Of a DNA stretch of 64,000 nt, positions 38,048 through 47,352 are shown one piece after another; positions within the stretch are counted from its first letter, which is position 1; each line of letters begins with the position of its first letter. The notes beneath the pieces are model-generated. The model was not told the DNA's origin. It worked only from the letters and a program-made list of their open reading frames with translations, and did not search any database. The stretch covers positions 434,001 to 498,000 of the forward strand of contig NZ_JANFNH010000001.1 of the NCBI RefSeq assembly GCF_024436055.1, read 5' to 3'. The translations under genes and the position numbers were made by a program. This DNA is from Streptantibioticus rubrisoli. Lineage in GTDB: Bacteria; Actinomycetota; Actinomycetes; Streptomycetales; Streptomycetaceae.

Positions 38048-38853
38048 CGACCGAACCGAACCTGCCCGCCCGCGGCACCAGCCTCCGGCCCGCCTCCGGA
38101 CACACCGCGCACGATGCGCCCCGGCACGCACTCGTCCTGGTCACCGACGTCGAAGGGTTCGGCCCGCGCAGCGACCGCGAGCAGATGCGCACCCGCGACG
38201 ACCTCTACAAGGTGCTGCGGGCCGCGCTCGGCCCGGCGGCGTGGCGGGCCTGCATGTGCGAGGACCGCGGCGACGGCGTGCTGCTCGTCGTTCCCCCGCA
38301 GGTCCCCAAGGCGGTCGTCCTCGGCGAGGCGCTGCACGCGCTCGACGCGGGGCTGGCGCGCCGCCACCGCGGCGACCCGCCGCTGCGCCTACGCGTGGCC
38401 GCGCACGCGGGCGACGTGCGCTTCGACGAGCACGGCATCGGCGGCCACGCCGTCAACCACGCCGTCCGGCTCGCCGACAGCGCACCCCTGCGCGAGGCGC
38501 TCGCCGCGGCGCGCGGCGACAGCGCCCTGCTGGTCTCGGAGGCCCTGTACGAGACCGTGGCCCACGATGGCCACCCTGCCCTCGACCCGGGGGCGTTCCA
38601 TCCCGTGGACGTGGCCGTCAAGGAGACGCGGACGCGGGCCTGGCTGCGTGTCCCGGGCGACGACGCGACCGCGCGGGCGATCGCCGCCCGTACGCACACG
38701 GCGGCAGCGGACCGGCGGACGGAGGCCGAACCGCGCCCCGGGGGCGTGTCGTTCACCTCGGGCGGTGACCTGTCCATCTCCCGCGGGTTGGTGGCGAACG
38801 GCGACATCACCGTCGGCCGCGAGCGCCGCCGCTGGGGGTGGCGCAAGCCATGA
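38044..38853 (+). CDS. Class III nucleotide-cyclase-like protein
   Basis: A 269-residue soluble protein with a cyclase homology domain (about 25-225). Both metal aspartates are in place (VTDVEGFG at D35; CEDRGDGVL at D77), and the transition-state pair appears as N-x3-R in HAVNHAVRLADS (N138, R142), so the domain looks catalytically competent for cAMP, cGMP or another cyclic nucleotide. The residues choosing the base cannot be assigned safely. The C-terminal tail (VSFTSGGDLS, LVANGDITVG) repeats a motif of the preceding membrane protein. ATGA overlaps couple it to genes on both sides. Related actinobacterial cyclase domains occur in conflict and signalling systems. Confidence 0.78.
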   Translation: MTTEPNLPARGTSLRPASGHTAHDAPRHALVLVTDVEGFGPRSDREQMRTRDDLYKVLRAALGPAAWRACMCEDRGDGVLLVVPPQVPKAVVLGEALHALDAGLARRHRGDPPLRLRVAAHAGDVRFDEHGIGGHAVNHAVRLADSAPLREALAAARGDSALLVSEALYETVAHDGHPALDPGAFHPVDVAVKETRTRAWLRVPGDDATARAIAARTHTAAADRRTEAEPRPGGVSFTSGGDLSISRGLVANGDITVGRERRRWGWRKP

Positions 38854-39209
38854 TCCGCCCCCACCGCGCATTCGCGGCCCTGGTACTGGTCACCGCCACC
38901 GTCGCGCTCGCCGGGTGCGGCGGTGAGTCCGGTCCGTCCTCCAGGGCCGAGGTATGCCGCAGCTTCGACAAGCTCGGCGACCGCATGCTGGCCGCGAACG
39001 GCGTCTTCGACGACCCGCTGTTCCATCAGACCGGCGACCTGGCGGGGCTCACCTCCCGCTACCCCGGCCCGCCCGACCTGTCGGCGGACGCGGCGCGCCT
39101 GCACCGGATCGCCGGGTCCAACTCCACCACCGGCGCGGATCTGCTGGCCGCCACCGAGCACATCGCCGACTTGTGCGGCCACCCGCTCGGCCTGGGCGGC
39201 ACGCTGTGA
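38850..39209 (+). CDS. Small lipoprotein in the cyclase operon
   Basis: A 119-residue exported protein with a lipobox (LAGC) after a short signal peptide. The mature part is mostly helical with cysteines in EVCRSFDKLGDRM and ADLCGHPLG that probably pair. No family recognised. The ATG overlaps the cyclase stop by 4 nt (ATGA), so it is translationally coupled and likely part of the same system, outside the cell. Confidence 0.72.
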   Translation: MIRPHRAFAALVLVTATVALAGCGGESGPSSRAEVCRSFDKLGDRMLAANGVFDDPLFHQTGDLAGLTSRYPGPPDLSADAARLHRIAGSNSTTGADLLAATEHIADLCGHPLGLGGTL

Positions 39210-39256
39210 CAGCGCCACGACCCCGAACCCACCACGAAGACCTCACGGGGGCACTC

Positions 39257-39523
39257 ATGAACGGTATCCGGCTGGCACTCCTCGGGGCGGTGCTGACCGC
39301 CGTGGGACTCTTCGCCATCCCGCGGCTGCGTACGTACGACGACGAGTGCACGTCGCTCCTCGGCCGACTCGCCCAGTTCGGCGACCAGTCGGTCAACCTC
39401 AAGTGCAGCGCGGTCGAGACGCTGGTCGACTACCGCGGCTGGATCTTGGGAGGGGGCATCGCGGCACTGACCGTCGGGCTGGTTCTGATCCTCCTCACGG
39501 TGATCGCGGCGGCCAGGAGCTGA
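39257..39523 (+). CDS. Two-helix small membrane protein closing the cyclase operon
   Basis: An 88-residue protein with membrane helices at about 5-22 and 62-84, and a short extracellular loop holding two cysteines (DDECTSLL and NLKCSAVE). GGGGG lies 6 nt before the ATG. It starts 48 nt after the lipoprotein gene. Function unknown. The two loop cysteines parallel those in the lipoprotein and in the first operon protein. Confidence 0.68.
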   Translation: MNGIRLALLGAVLTAVGLFAIPRLRTYDDECTSLLGRLAQFGDQSVNLKCSAVETLVDYRGWILGGGIAALTVGLVLILLTVIAAARS

Positions 39524-39887
39524 CCGCGCCGCGCGCCACGGCTCCGGGCGGCGACCCCGCGCGGCCTGGGACGACGCCCCCAAACCACCGGCCGTCGCCG
39601 CCGATGCCAAGGAAAGAAACAACCAGTCAGGACACGATGCGTCCCCGGAGCGTTAACCCGGCCGCAACTCCTCCTTAAGCAGGCCATAAAACCCGCCATC
39701 GCCCCCGGGACACGTGCTTGTGCCCGTTTCCCGGAGGTTAGCGTGCTGCCTTCCCCCCTCTCCAAGGAAGGCAGGTTTCCCATGGCTCGTCCATCACCTC
39801 CCGCCGTTGCCTGCACCCAGGGCGTGGCCCGTCGCGACGCCCGCCGCTCGGGACCACCGATGCGCCGCGCTGGCCGAGAGGAGGCAC

Positions 39888-40586
39888 ATGCCCTGCCCTG
39901 ACCGCCTGTTGCGCGAGGATGGCGCCGACTTCGAACGACTCGTGCACCAGGCGTTGAACTGCGCGGAGATCCGACAGGCGCTGCGGCGCACTCGCGGCGT
40001 GGTCAACGCCGAGCAGTTGCGGACCCTGGCGATGCGAGCGAGCGCGGAGATCGCGGCCAGCGCCACCGCCGAGTACGCCGCCTACCTTCGGCGGCGGATG
40101 GCGGCCGCAGCGGCGCAACCATGGCCGCCCGGGTCGACGCCCGCAGGGCGTGGTCGGGCACAACTCGCCGCCATCCTGGCCGCGTTGGTCCCGCCACTGG
40201 CCGGTGTTGCCGCAGCCGTGTTCCTGCTGCTGGGCTACGGTCTGGAACTCACCACCGGCCAGCTGGAGTTGGCGCGCTCGCTGGTGATCGCGGGGTGGAC
40301 GTCCGCGCTGGTTTCAGCGGTGGTGGCGCTCGGCGGCGCCATCGCACTGGTGGCCGCCGCCGCCCGCACGCCGTCGGGTCCCGGCGCCCCGCCCCTTGCG
40401 GATCCGGCTGTCGCGCACGCCCGCGCGGTGTGGCAGGCCACGCTGTGGGAACGCGGCCTGCTGCCGTTCCTACGCCGCCAACTCGCGGCGCCCTGCGGGC
40501 CAACCCCGGTCACCGTCCCCCCGGGGCGCCCGGAGCGGTTAACGGTGGCCGACGCGTCAGCCCATCCTCGCCGCGACGGCGGTTGA
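39888..40586 (+). CDS. Two-helix membrane protein, conserved hypothetical
   Basis: A 232-residue protein. An N-terminal cytoplasmic helical region (DFERLVHQALNCAEIRQALRR) is followed by two membrane helices (about 90-112 and 128-152) and a cytoplasmic tail of about 80 residues. The start at 39888 is chosen over the longer open frame (39714) because GAGAGGAGG precedes it. No function known. It is separated from the cyclase operon by 364 nt and may be independent. Confidence 0.65.
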   Translation: MPCPDRLLREDGADFERLVHQALNCAEIRQALRRTRGVVNAEQLRTLAMRASAEIAASATAEYAAYLRRRMAAAAAQPWPPGSTPAGRGRAQLAAILAALVPPLAGVAAAVFLLLGYGLELTTGQLELARSLVIAGWTSALVSAVVALGGAIALVAAAARTPSGPGAPPLADPAVAHARAVWQATLWERGLLPFLRRQLAAPCGPTPVTVPPGRPERLTVADASAHPRRDGG

Positions 40587-40605
40587 GCTGACACGTCCCG
40601 CATCG

Positions 40606-40639
40606 CTCCCGCCCCGCCGGGTGCCCGGCCGGGCGGGAG
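40606..40639. terminator. Bidirectional terminator
   Basis: A 9-bp outer stem (CTCCCGCCC with GGGCGGGAG) around a second GC hairpin, between the convergent membrane-protein and VOC genes. Confidence 0.75.
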
Positions 40640-40690
40640 TCCTAAAGGCCCCCTTCACCTCAATGCCGTTGTGCTGGTGCGGCCTGCCGA

Positions 40691-41104
40691 TCAGCCTTGC
40701 GGCTCGCTGATGTTGACCAGCCAGGGGATACCGAACCGGTCCGTGCACATGCCGAAGACATCGCCCCACATCTGTCTCTCCAGAGGCACGGCCACGGAGC
40801 CGCCAGCGGACAGCTTCTCCCAGTAGCCACGCAGCTCGGCACCGTCGTCGCCGCTGAGGCTCACGGAGATGTTGTTGCCCGGAGTGTGTTTCATCCCCGG
40901 CGCGGTGTCGCCAGCCATCAGGACGAAGCCTGTCGGCGTCTCCAGCATGCTGTGCATGACCTTGTCTGCCTCCGGCGCGTCGGCCTGGCCGAACTCGCCA
41001 AAAGTGTGCAGCGTCAGCGTGCCGCCGAAGGCCTCCCGGTAGAACTCCATCGCCTGCCGGGCATCGCCACCGAAGGTGAGGTACGGGTTGAGCCGCGAGG
41101 CCAT
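40691..41104 (-). CDS. VOC-family protein (PhnB-like)
   Basis: A 137-residue glyoxalase/bleomycin-resistance fold protein. NPYLTFGGDARQAMEFYREAFGG at the start, the middle GNNISVSL and the C-terminal WGDVFGMCTDRFGIPWLVN are typical of the PhnB/3-demethylubiquinone methyltransferase-like subgroup. Its reaction is unknown in most bacteria. GGAGG lies upstream of the ATG. Confidence 0.88.
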   Translation of the reverse strand: MASRLNPYLTFGGDARQAMEFYREAFGGTLTLHTFGEFGQADAPEADKVMHSMLETPTGFVLMAGDTAPGMKHTPGNNISVSLSGDDGAELRGYWEKLSAGGSVAVPLERQMWGDVFGMCTDRFGIPWLVNISEPQG

Positions 41105-41431
41105 AAGAACCTCCAGAGTCGGAGCAAACGTTCGGATGCCTCCAGCCTAGGCCGGGCCACCGACAACGGCCGGAGCATCTCCGCACAGCGCCCGGCTGCT
41201 CACCGTTCTGCCCGATCGACATCGCCCCCAAGGGGCCACGAACACCCGCACATCCAGGACTGCTTTGCGGTCGAGGCGCAGATGTGGCCGATGCACACGC
41301 GCCGCGTCGGCTTCCCGGTGCATCGGGTCTCCCACTGTGGTTGGGAGTGCGGCCGTCGGAGCTAGTGCCGCATCGTGCAACGTTCGCCCTGCTGTCGGCT
41401 GGTGGATTCAGCCCATGCTGAGTGACGCGGT
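41105..41431. other. Intergenic region with no feature seen
   Basis: About 330 nt between the VOC gene start and the deaminase stop, both on the minus strand. Nothing recognisable beyond space for the VOC promoter. Confidence 0.45.
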
Positions 41432-41845
41432 CTACTCGGCCTCTAGCTGGTGGTCGGCCCAGACGTAGCTGTCGGGCAGCAAGTCGGTGATAGGGACAGT
41501 TCGGATGCGGTCGGCTTCGCGGACGATGACCTTGAGGGCGGGGAAGTAGTCAAGGAGGACTTGACGGCACCGGCCGCACGGGGGAGCAACCCCTCGGTCG
41601 CGGTCGCCCACGGCGACTATTGTGTCCAACTCGTAGGCGCCCTCGGCGGCTGCCGCGCCGATGAGGACCAGCTCAGCGCAGGGCCCTCCCGTGAAGTGGT
41701 AGGCATTCACCGCTGTGACGATCCGGCCGTCCCGGGCACGGGCCGCGGCTGCCACGGTGTGGTTGTCGCCCCGGCAGCGAGTGCGGGCGACGTGCGCTGC
41801 GGCCTGGATGAGTTCGTGGTCGACGGGATGGGTCTGTGTGGTCAT
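41432..41845 (-). CDS. Cytidine-deaminase-family protein (blasticidin-S-deaminase-like)
   Basis: A 137-residue zinc-dependent deaminase. The zinc/catalytic motif is GPCAELVLIG (CAE in place of HAE) with PPCGRCRQVL supplying the other two cysteines. This layout and the length fit cytidine deaminases and the blasticidin-S deaminase-like group. The substrate may be a nucleoside or a nucleoside antibiotic. Single gene. Confidence 0.88.
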   Translation of the reverse strand: MTTQTHPVDHELIQAAAHVARTRCRGDNHTVAAAARARDGRIVTAVNAYHFTGGPCAELVLIGAAAAEGAYELDTIVAVGDRDRGVAPPCGRCRQVLLDYFPALKVIVREADRIRTVPITDLLPDSYVWADHQLEAE

Positions 41846-42325
41846 CTTCTCTGCCTTCGTCAGGTGTCAGGTGACGGTGACCCGGGTGACGAGGCCCCGC
41901 AAGCGAATATCGGCGGCGTGCTTGTTTTCCCAGATGATGTTATGTGAGGCCTCGCAGGGGCCCGCCGTTATTCACAGTCACCCGTTCGGAGTAGTCCGTC
42001 TCGCGCCCGGCATGTCTGCCAGCCGACTGCGCGCATCCTGAAACCAGGAGCCCTGTTCAGTGACGGCCCCGGTACCGGCCCGGGGAACCTTCCGCACCTG
42101 AACCGCCTGCGGACCCCCAGGGCTGAACAGCCCAGCGACCGTACGGGCGCTCAACCAGGCCGACGTGGCCCGAACTCCGTTGGCGCCACCGGCCGAAGTA
42201 GCCTGGCAGCGCCCAGATGCGTGTGCTTGTCACCCGAGACTGCCCTCTCGGGTGACAACCGAGCGTGCGACCACAACCGTCCGGTGTGACGGGTGCCCTT
42301 GCCGGAGTGCTGCGACGGCAGCCAT
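41846..42325. other. Intergenic region between two minus-strand genes
   Basis: About 480 nt without a supported gene. Holds the deaminase promoter region and the terminator at 42228-42257. Confidence 0.5.
42228..42257 (-). terminator. Terminator of the CYTH gene
   Basis: A 12-bp perfect stem (TGTCACCCGAGA with TCTCGGGTGACA) and a 6-nt loop, 69 nt past the CYTH stop codon. Confidence 0.8.
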
Positions 42326-42904
42326 TCAGCCAGTGCCCGCCCGGCTGAGAGCCAGGTCCCTGTAGGGCAGATCCACCGCCGGGCAGTCAAGCAGGTCGAG
42401 TTGCTCCTCGACCTGTCCCACCAACTCCGCGGCGTCGTCGGCGTCCGCGCTCAGCACCTCGACCTCCACGAAGCTGCCGACGCCCGCCACGGTATCGATG
42501 GCGACCACCACCTCCCGGTATGCCGGATGCCGGTAGACGGTGCGGGTCTTCTCCAGCCGCACAAGCAGGCGCATCCCGATGCGCACCAGCATTTCCTCCG
42601 CCGTCGCGGCTTGCCCAGGGCCGAGTACGAGGTTCGTCTCCGGCCCAGACACCATGTGCGTCGCACCGCGAGCCCCATCATCGGACGCCGGTTTGTAGGT
42701 GATCTCCGTGGATTCGCCGCGCTGCCGCACCCAGAGACACTCCATCGTCTCCAGGTAGTCGACGTCCGGCCGGGAGTAGTACGTATCCACCTCGGCCACC
42801 GACGGTCCGGCCTGCCAGCCCAGATTGGCCAGCAGCGCCTCCAAGTGCTCCCCGCCGTCGGGGAGTTGGCGCTTACGCTCCACCTCGACCAACTTGCCAG
42901 GCAT
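42326..42904 (-). CDS. CYTH-domain protein (class IV adenylate cyclase / triphosphatase type)
   Basis: A 192-residue protein of the CYTH superfamily. The signature ExExK appears as EVERK near the start, followed by DTYYSRP, CLWVRQRGESTEITYKPAS, RLEKTRTVYRH, VVVAIDTVAGVGSFVEVEV and a C-terminal helix, matching the CyaB/thiamine-triphosphatase tunnel fold. It hydrolyses a triphosphate or forms cAMP; which of these cannot be told. Single gene, followed by a clear terminator. Confidence 0.88.
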   Translation of the reverse strand: MPGKLVEVERKRQLPDGGEHLEALLANLGWQAGPSVAEVDTYYSRPDVDYLETMECLWVRQRGESTEITYKPASDDGARGATHMVSGPETNLVLGPGQAATAEEMLVRIGMRLLVRLEKTRTVYRHPAYREVVVAIDTVAGVGSFVEVEVLSADADDAAELVGQVEEQLDLLDCPAVDLPYRDLALSRAGTG

Positions 42905-43097
42905 GTGAATCGACCTCCTGGTGCAGAACTCGTGATCAGTCTCGTTGCGATAGCGGCATCCTGGGCGCAGGCATCAGTCAGACGGCGGCGGTGACCCCGA
43001 AATCCTCCCGTTCTGATCGCCATGAGCCACCAACTCCCGCAGATCCAGACCTCTACCCGGAATTGGCGACCGCAGGCACGTCTCGCCGTCGCGGAGC

Positions 43098-43174
43098 CGA
43101 GGAGTCGAACTCCTCTCCGGTTTGACGACCCGGCCTTGAAGCCTGGTCCTAGAAGACCTACACCATGAGGCGGA
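43098..43174 (-). other. Degenerate tRNA-like sequence (tRNA remnant)
   Basis: On the minus strand a perfect T-arm (GAGGA-GTTCGAC-TCCTC) is followed by GGCTCCG. Upstream lie a D-arm-like hairpin (GGTC-TTCTAG-GACC) and an anticodon-loop-like CTTCAAG whose central triplet would be UCA. The anticodon stem is mispaired and no 5' strand pairs with GGCTCCG, so it is unlikely to be a working tRNA. It could be a decayed tRNA or a tRNA-derived attachment-site fragment. Confidence 0.35.
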
Positions 43175-43464
43175 CAAGGCGACGCAGGCACGCTTGATCC
43201 TCAAGGTCGCCGGGATTGCGTTGGCCGAGCCCAAGCTGCGGCAAATGTTTCCTTTCACGAGCCACCGGTCGCTCCGCTCCAGCCCTCGCGCACCGGATTC
43301 CGACGTGAGTCAACGAAGCAGCGTCTCGAGCCACGACCTCGCGTTACGCGACAGTCATCTCGAAGCCGCGCTCGGATGCGCAGGCATCTGCTGGCAGCTC
43401 CCGTATCAACGTTCCGCCATATGCGGCGCGCGCTGCCGCTGTGTGAGGGATGTCCGTCCGCAGC

Positions 43465-43500
43465 GGACGAAAAACCGGACGAAAAACCGGACGAAAAACG
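43465..43500. repeat. Three tandem 12-bp repeats (GGACGAAAAACC)
   Basis: Two perfect copies and one copy with a single end change, head to tail, with runs of five A at a 12-bp period. Period and A-tracts suggest bent DNA or a protein-binding array. Confidence 0.85.
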
Positions 43501-43507
43501 GACGACC

Positions 43508-43540
43508 AAAGAGAAAGGCAAGGAGTGCCCACTCCTTGCC
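43508..43540 (-). terminator. Perfect intrinsic-terminator hairpin read on the minus strand
   Basis: GGCAAGGAGT pairs with ACTCCTTGCC around a 4-nt loop, followed on the minus strand by TTTCTCTTT. This looks like a canonical rho-independent terminator, rare in this window. It starts about 9 nt after the -10 box of the promoter at 43549-43580, so a transcript from that promoter would begin at the hairpin. Confidence 0.7.
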
Positions 43541-43548
43541 ACTCTCAA

Positions 43549-43580
43549 TGTATAGCGCACCAGGGGTCTTGCGGCAAGGC
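43549..43580 (-). promoter_or_regulatory. Minus-strand promoter overlapping the rifamycin-associated element
   Basis: TTGCCG, 17 nt, TATACA on the minus strand. The -35 box lies inside the palindrome at 43563-43583. It would start RNA near 43542, directly at the terminator hairpin, with no gene ahead. Confidence 0.5.
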
Positions 43581-43583
43581 CCC
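43563..43583. promoter_or_regulatory. Rifamycin-associated element (RAE)
   Basis: Arms GGGG-T-CTTGC and GCAAG-G-CCCC meet at a central G, a near-perfect 21-bp palindrome. It matches the inverted repeat known upstream of rifamycin-inactivation genes in actinomycetes and needed for their induction by rifamycins. It lies about 240 nt before the rox start. The match is from memory of the consensus. Confidence 0.78.
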
Positions 43584-43811
43584 GGTCGTGCCGCAGAATC
43601 TCCGATCGAAGCCAGAATCTGTGGACATCAGGGACCCGCGGAACACGTGCGTTTTTGGCGCTGTAGGGGCCTTGGGGGACGCCGAACCTCCGGAAGACTC
43701 GCAGTGCGTCTGCGGGCACTCGGCGCGGAAGCGCGGGGCGCGTGGGCACGTGGATGCGCGGGTGGGCGTCCCGGTCTGCGCGGAGTAGCTGGCTGACATC
43801 CAATCTCGTGA

Positions 43812-45260
<1,449 letters not shown>

Positions 45261-45511
45261 GTGCGCAGTTGTGGCTCGCGGGGGCGGGGCCGTGGTGACG
45301 GAGTAGGCGAGACGGTGGTGAGTCGACCACGTTGACCGGGGCGCATTCGTCGAGGTGTGGGCCACTCGTAGCCCCAACAGCGGCCAGTAGCCGACAGCCT
45401 GCGGGTAGCTCGCCCGCTCCGCCTCCCGGGGGGCCGTTGCCGGGGGCGCCCACGTGACCGTTGTGGTACGCCCCGGCGTAGTTCCCCGGCCGCGGTTCGT
45501 GGTGTCGACCG

Positions 45512-45766
45512 TCAGCCGAAGGCCACCAGCAGGACCGAGACCAGGATGACGGCGGCCGCGCCGACGACGAATGCCCACATCACCTTCTGCTGCCAGGGAG
45601 CGGTGTAACCGCCGCGAAGTGCACTGCCCATCCGCCCGTACTGCTCGACTCGCCCCATGGGGGTCAACGGGTCTGCCGCTCCCTGGGGCATCCCTTGCGT
45701 CCAGTCGGGCCCGGCCTGTGGGTACCGACGGCGCCAGTGCTCATCCTCACGCCACGGTAGCGTCAT
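45512..45766 (-). CDS. Small one-helix membrane protein
   Basis: An 84-residue protein: acidic, tryptophan-containing cytoplasmic start (MTLPWREDEHWRRRYP) and a C-terminal membrane helix (about 60-83, VMWAFVVGAAAVILVSVLLVAF). No family recognised. AAGGGGGCG lies upstream of the ATG. The 250 nt between rox and this gene hold nothing recognised. Confidence 0.6.
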   Translation of the reverse strand: MTLPWREDEHWRRRYPQAGPDWTQGMPQGAADPLTPMGRVEQYGRMGSALRGGYTAPWQQKVMWAFVVGAAAVILVSVLLVAFG

Positions 45767-45876
45767 GGCGTTCGCCCCCTTACTCGTTGTGCGTTCGCCT
45801 CTTCGCTTCCCCTAACCCGACAGCGGCGAGGTACTCCTGGCAAACCACTCGGCGGACGCGGACGGGGGCCAGCTCC

Positions 45877-47097
45877 TCAGCCGTGAGAGGCGGCGGGCGT
45901 CAGGACCGCCGTGAGCAGCCGGTTGGCCAGCGGGGTCGGGGCGCCGAAGTCGAGGCTGAGGTTGGAGACCGAGTAGATGCCGCGCAGGGACAGGTCGCGG
46001 GTGGCGAACATGCCGTTGGCGTAGCCGTCGTCGTGGCCGGTCTTGCCCCACAGAACGCTACCGTCGGGCAGTGGGGTGGACATCAGACCGGCACCGAAAC
46101 ACGCCTGCTTGTTGCAGGAGGTGCCGCCGACGAACGGGACCAGGTTGCCCGCATGGTCCCTGGGCAGGGTGAACATCTCGTTCAACTGGGCAGCTGGCAG
46201 CAGCCGCCCCCGGAACAGCGCGGTGATGAAGCGGTCCAGGTCGGCCGGGGTGGAGATCATGTTGGACGGGTCGCCGCCCTGCTCGCTGACGTCCACTGCC
46301 CTGCCCTGACTGTTGGTGATGTAGCCGTGCAGGTAGGGCTGGGGCATCCGGGGGTCGTCCTCGGGCACTGAGGTCTGGTCGAGGCGCAGCGGCTTGAGAA
46401 CGCGCGCTGTGACTTCTTCCTTGAACGAGTGGCCGGTGATCCGCTCGATGAGTTTGCCCGCGATACGGAAGCCGAGGGAGTTGTACTCCTGCTTGGTGCC
46501 GGGCGCGAAGTGCGGGCCGGGCCACGGGCGGCCGGTGGGACGCAGGGTGGTCTGGATGATCTCGTCGAAGGTGCGGTAGCGGAAGCGGTTCGCGATCGTC
46601 TCGTCGACGTTGTCGGCGGGCTTGGCTTCGTCAACGTCCGGTAGGCCGCTGGTGTAGTTGATCAGCTCTCGGACGGTGATCGGCTGGAAGATGCCCGGGA
46701 GCAGGCCGGGCATGTAGTGCTGGACGGTCTGGTCGAGGTCGATCCGGCCTTCGCTGGCGAGCTGCAGGATGACGGTGGTCTCGAAGACCTTGGAGATGCT
46801 GCCGATGTGGAAGTGCGCGTTGTCCGGGATCTTCCGACCGGTCTGGCTGTCGATGGTGGAGCCCTTCCACAACTGGCCCGGCTCACCGACCCGGGCGATC
46901 GCACCCGAGGTGTCGTCGGTGGGCCGGGTCTGTATGGCGGCCTGGAGCGCGGACGGGTCGAGAGATGGAAAGGCGATAACAGTGCTGGTACGCGCGCTCG
47001 TTGCGGCGAAGGCCTGTGTGCCCGACCCGGCGGTCAGGCCGACGAAGGCAGCGCCGACCAGGCTGAGCGCGGTGACACGGTGGGCCAGTGGCTTCAT
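45877..47097 (-). CDS. Secreted serine hydrolase of the beta-lactamase / D-Ala-D-Ala carboxypeptidase family
   Basis: A 406-residue exported enzyme (signal peptide cleaved after AFAA near residue 32). It has the class C/R61-type layout: nucleophile SISK (near residue 100), YNSLG as the tyrosine motif, and KTGHDDGY as the third motif. FELxGGxxx-type proteins of this group act as DD-carboxypeptidases, esterases or beta-lactamases; this one is closest in pattern to the Streptomyces R61 carboxypeptidase family. It probably trims peptidoglycan peptides. Single gene. Confidence 0.88.
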   Translation of the reverse strand: MKPLAHRVTALSLVGAAFVGLTAGSGTQAFAATSARTSTVIAFPSLDPSALQAAIQTRPTDDTSGAIARVGEPGQLWKGSTIDSQTGRKIPDNAHFHIGSISKVFETTVILQLASEGRIDLDQTVQHYMPGLLPGIFQPITVRELINYTSGLPDVDEAKPADNVDETIANRFRYRTFDEIIQTTLRPTGRPWPGPHFAPGTKQEYNSLGFRIAGKLIERITGHSFKEEVTARVLKPLRLDQTSVPEDDPRMPQPYLHGYITNSQGRAVDVSEQGGDPSNMISTPADLDRFITALFRGRLLPAAQLNEMFTLPRDHAGNLVPFVGGTSCNKQACFGAGLMSTPLPDGSVLWGKTGHDDGYANGMFATRDLSLRGIYSVSNLSLDFGAPTPLANRLLTAVLTPAASHG

Positions 47098-47352
47098 GGA
47101 GTAACTCCATTAGATCAGCTCTGCTGAGCGGTCCTGTCGAACGTGCTCCATCCTGCTCAGCCGCCGATGCGTCAGGTATCGGGATCGCCCCTGAGCCGAC
47201 CCCGAGCTCACCCCGACGAGGCATCAGGTCCACCCCCGGCGCCAACCCCCGTAGAACGCGGCCCTCGTCAGCCGTACCCGCCCTGACTGACCCTGGCCGA
47301 GACCAGGACAGATAGTCATCGGGCCGACCTGTGTGTCGCTGAACTCGCTTAC

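Noticed and set aside
39714-39887. N-terminal extension of the two-helix membrane protein at 39.9 kb
   Set aside because: The added 58 residues are Pro/Arg/Cys-rich without pattern, and GAGAGGAGG sits directly before the ATG at 39888.
43098-43174. Functional selenocysteine tRNA
   Set aside because: No 8-bp acceptor stem, mispaired anticodon stem and no long variable arm that folds; kept only as a tRNA-like remnant.
43465-43500. CRISPR-like array
   Set aside because: Repeats are 12 bp and contiguous with no spacers.
43255-43803. Protein gene of 182 codons in the region upstream of rox
   Set aside because: It crosses the RAE, hairpin and tandem repeats, has an Arg/Ser-rich sequence and no ribosome binding site.
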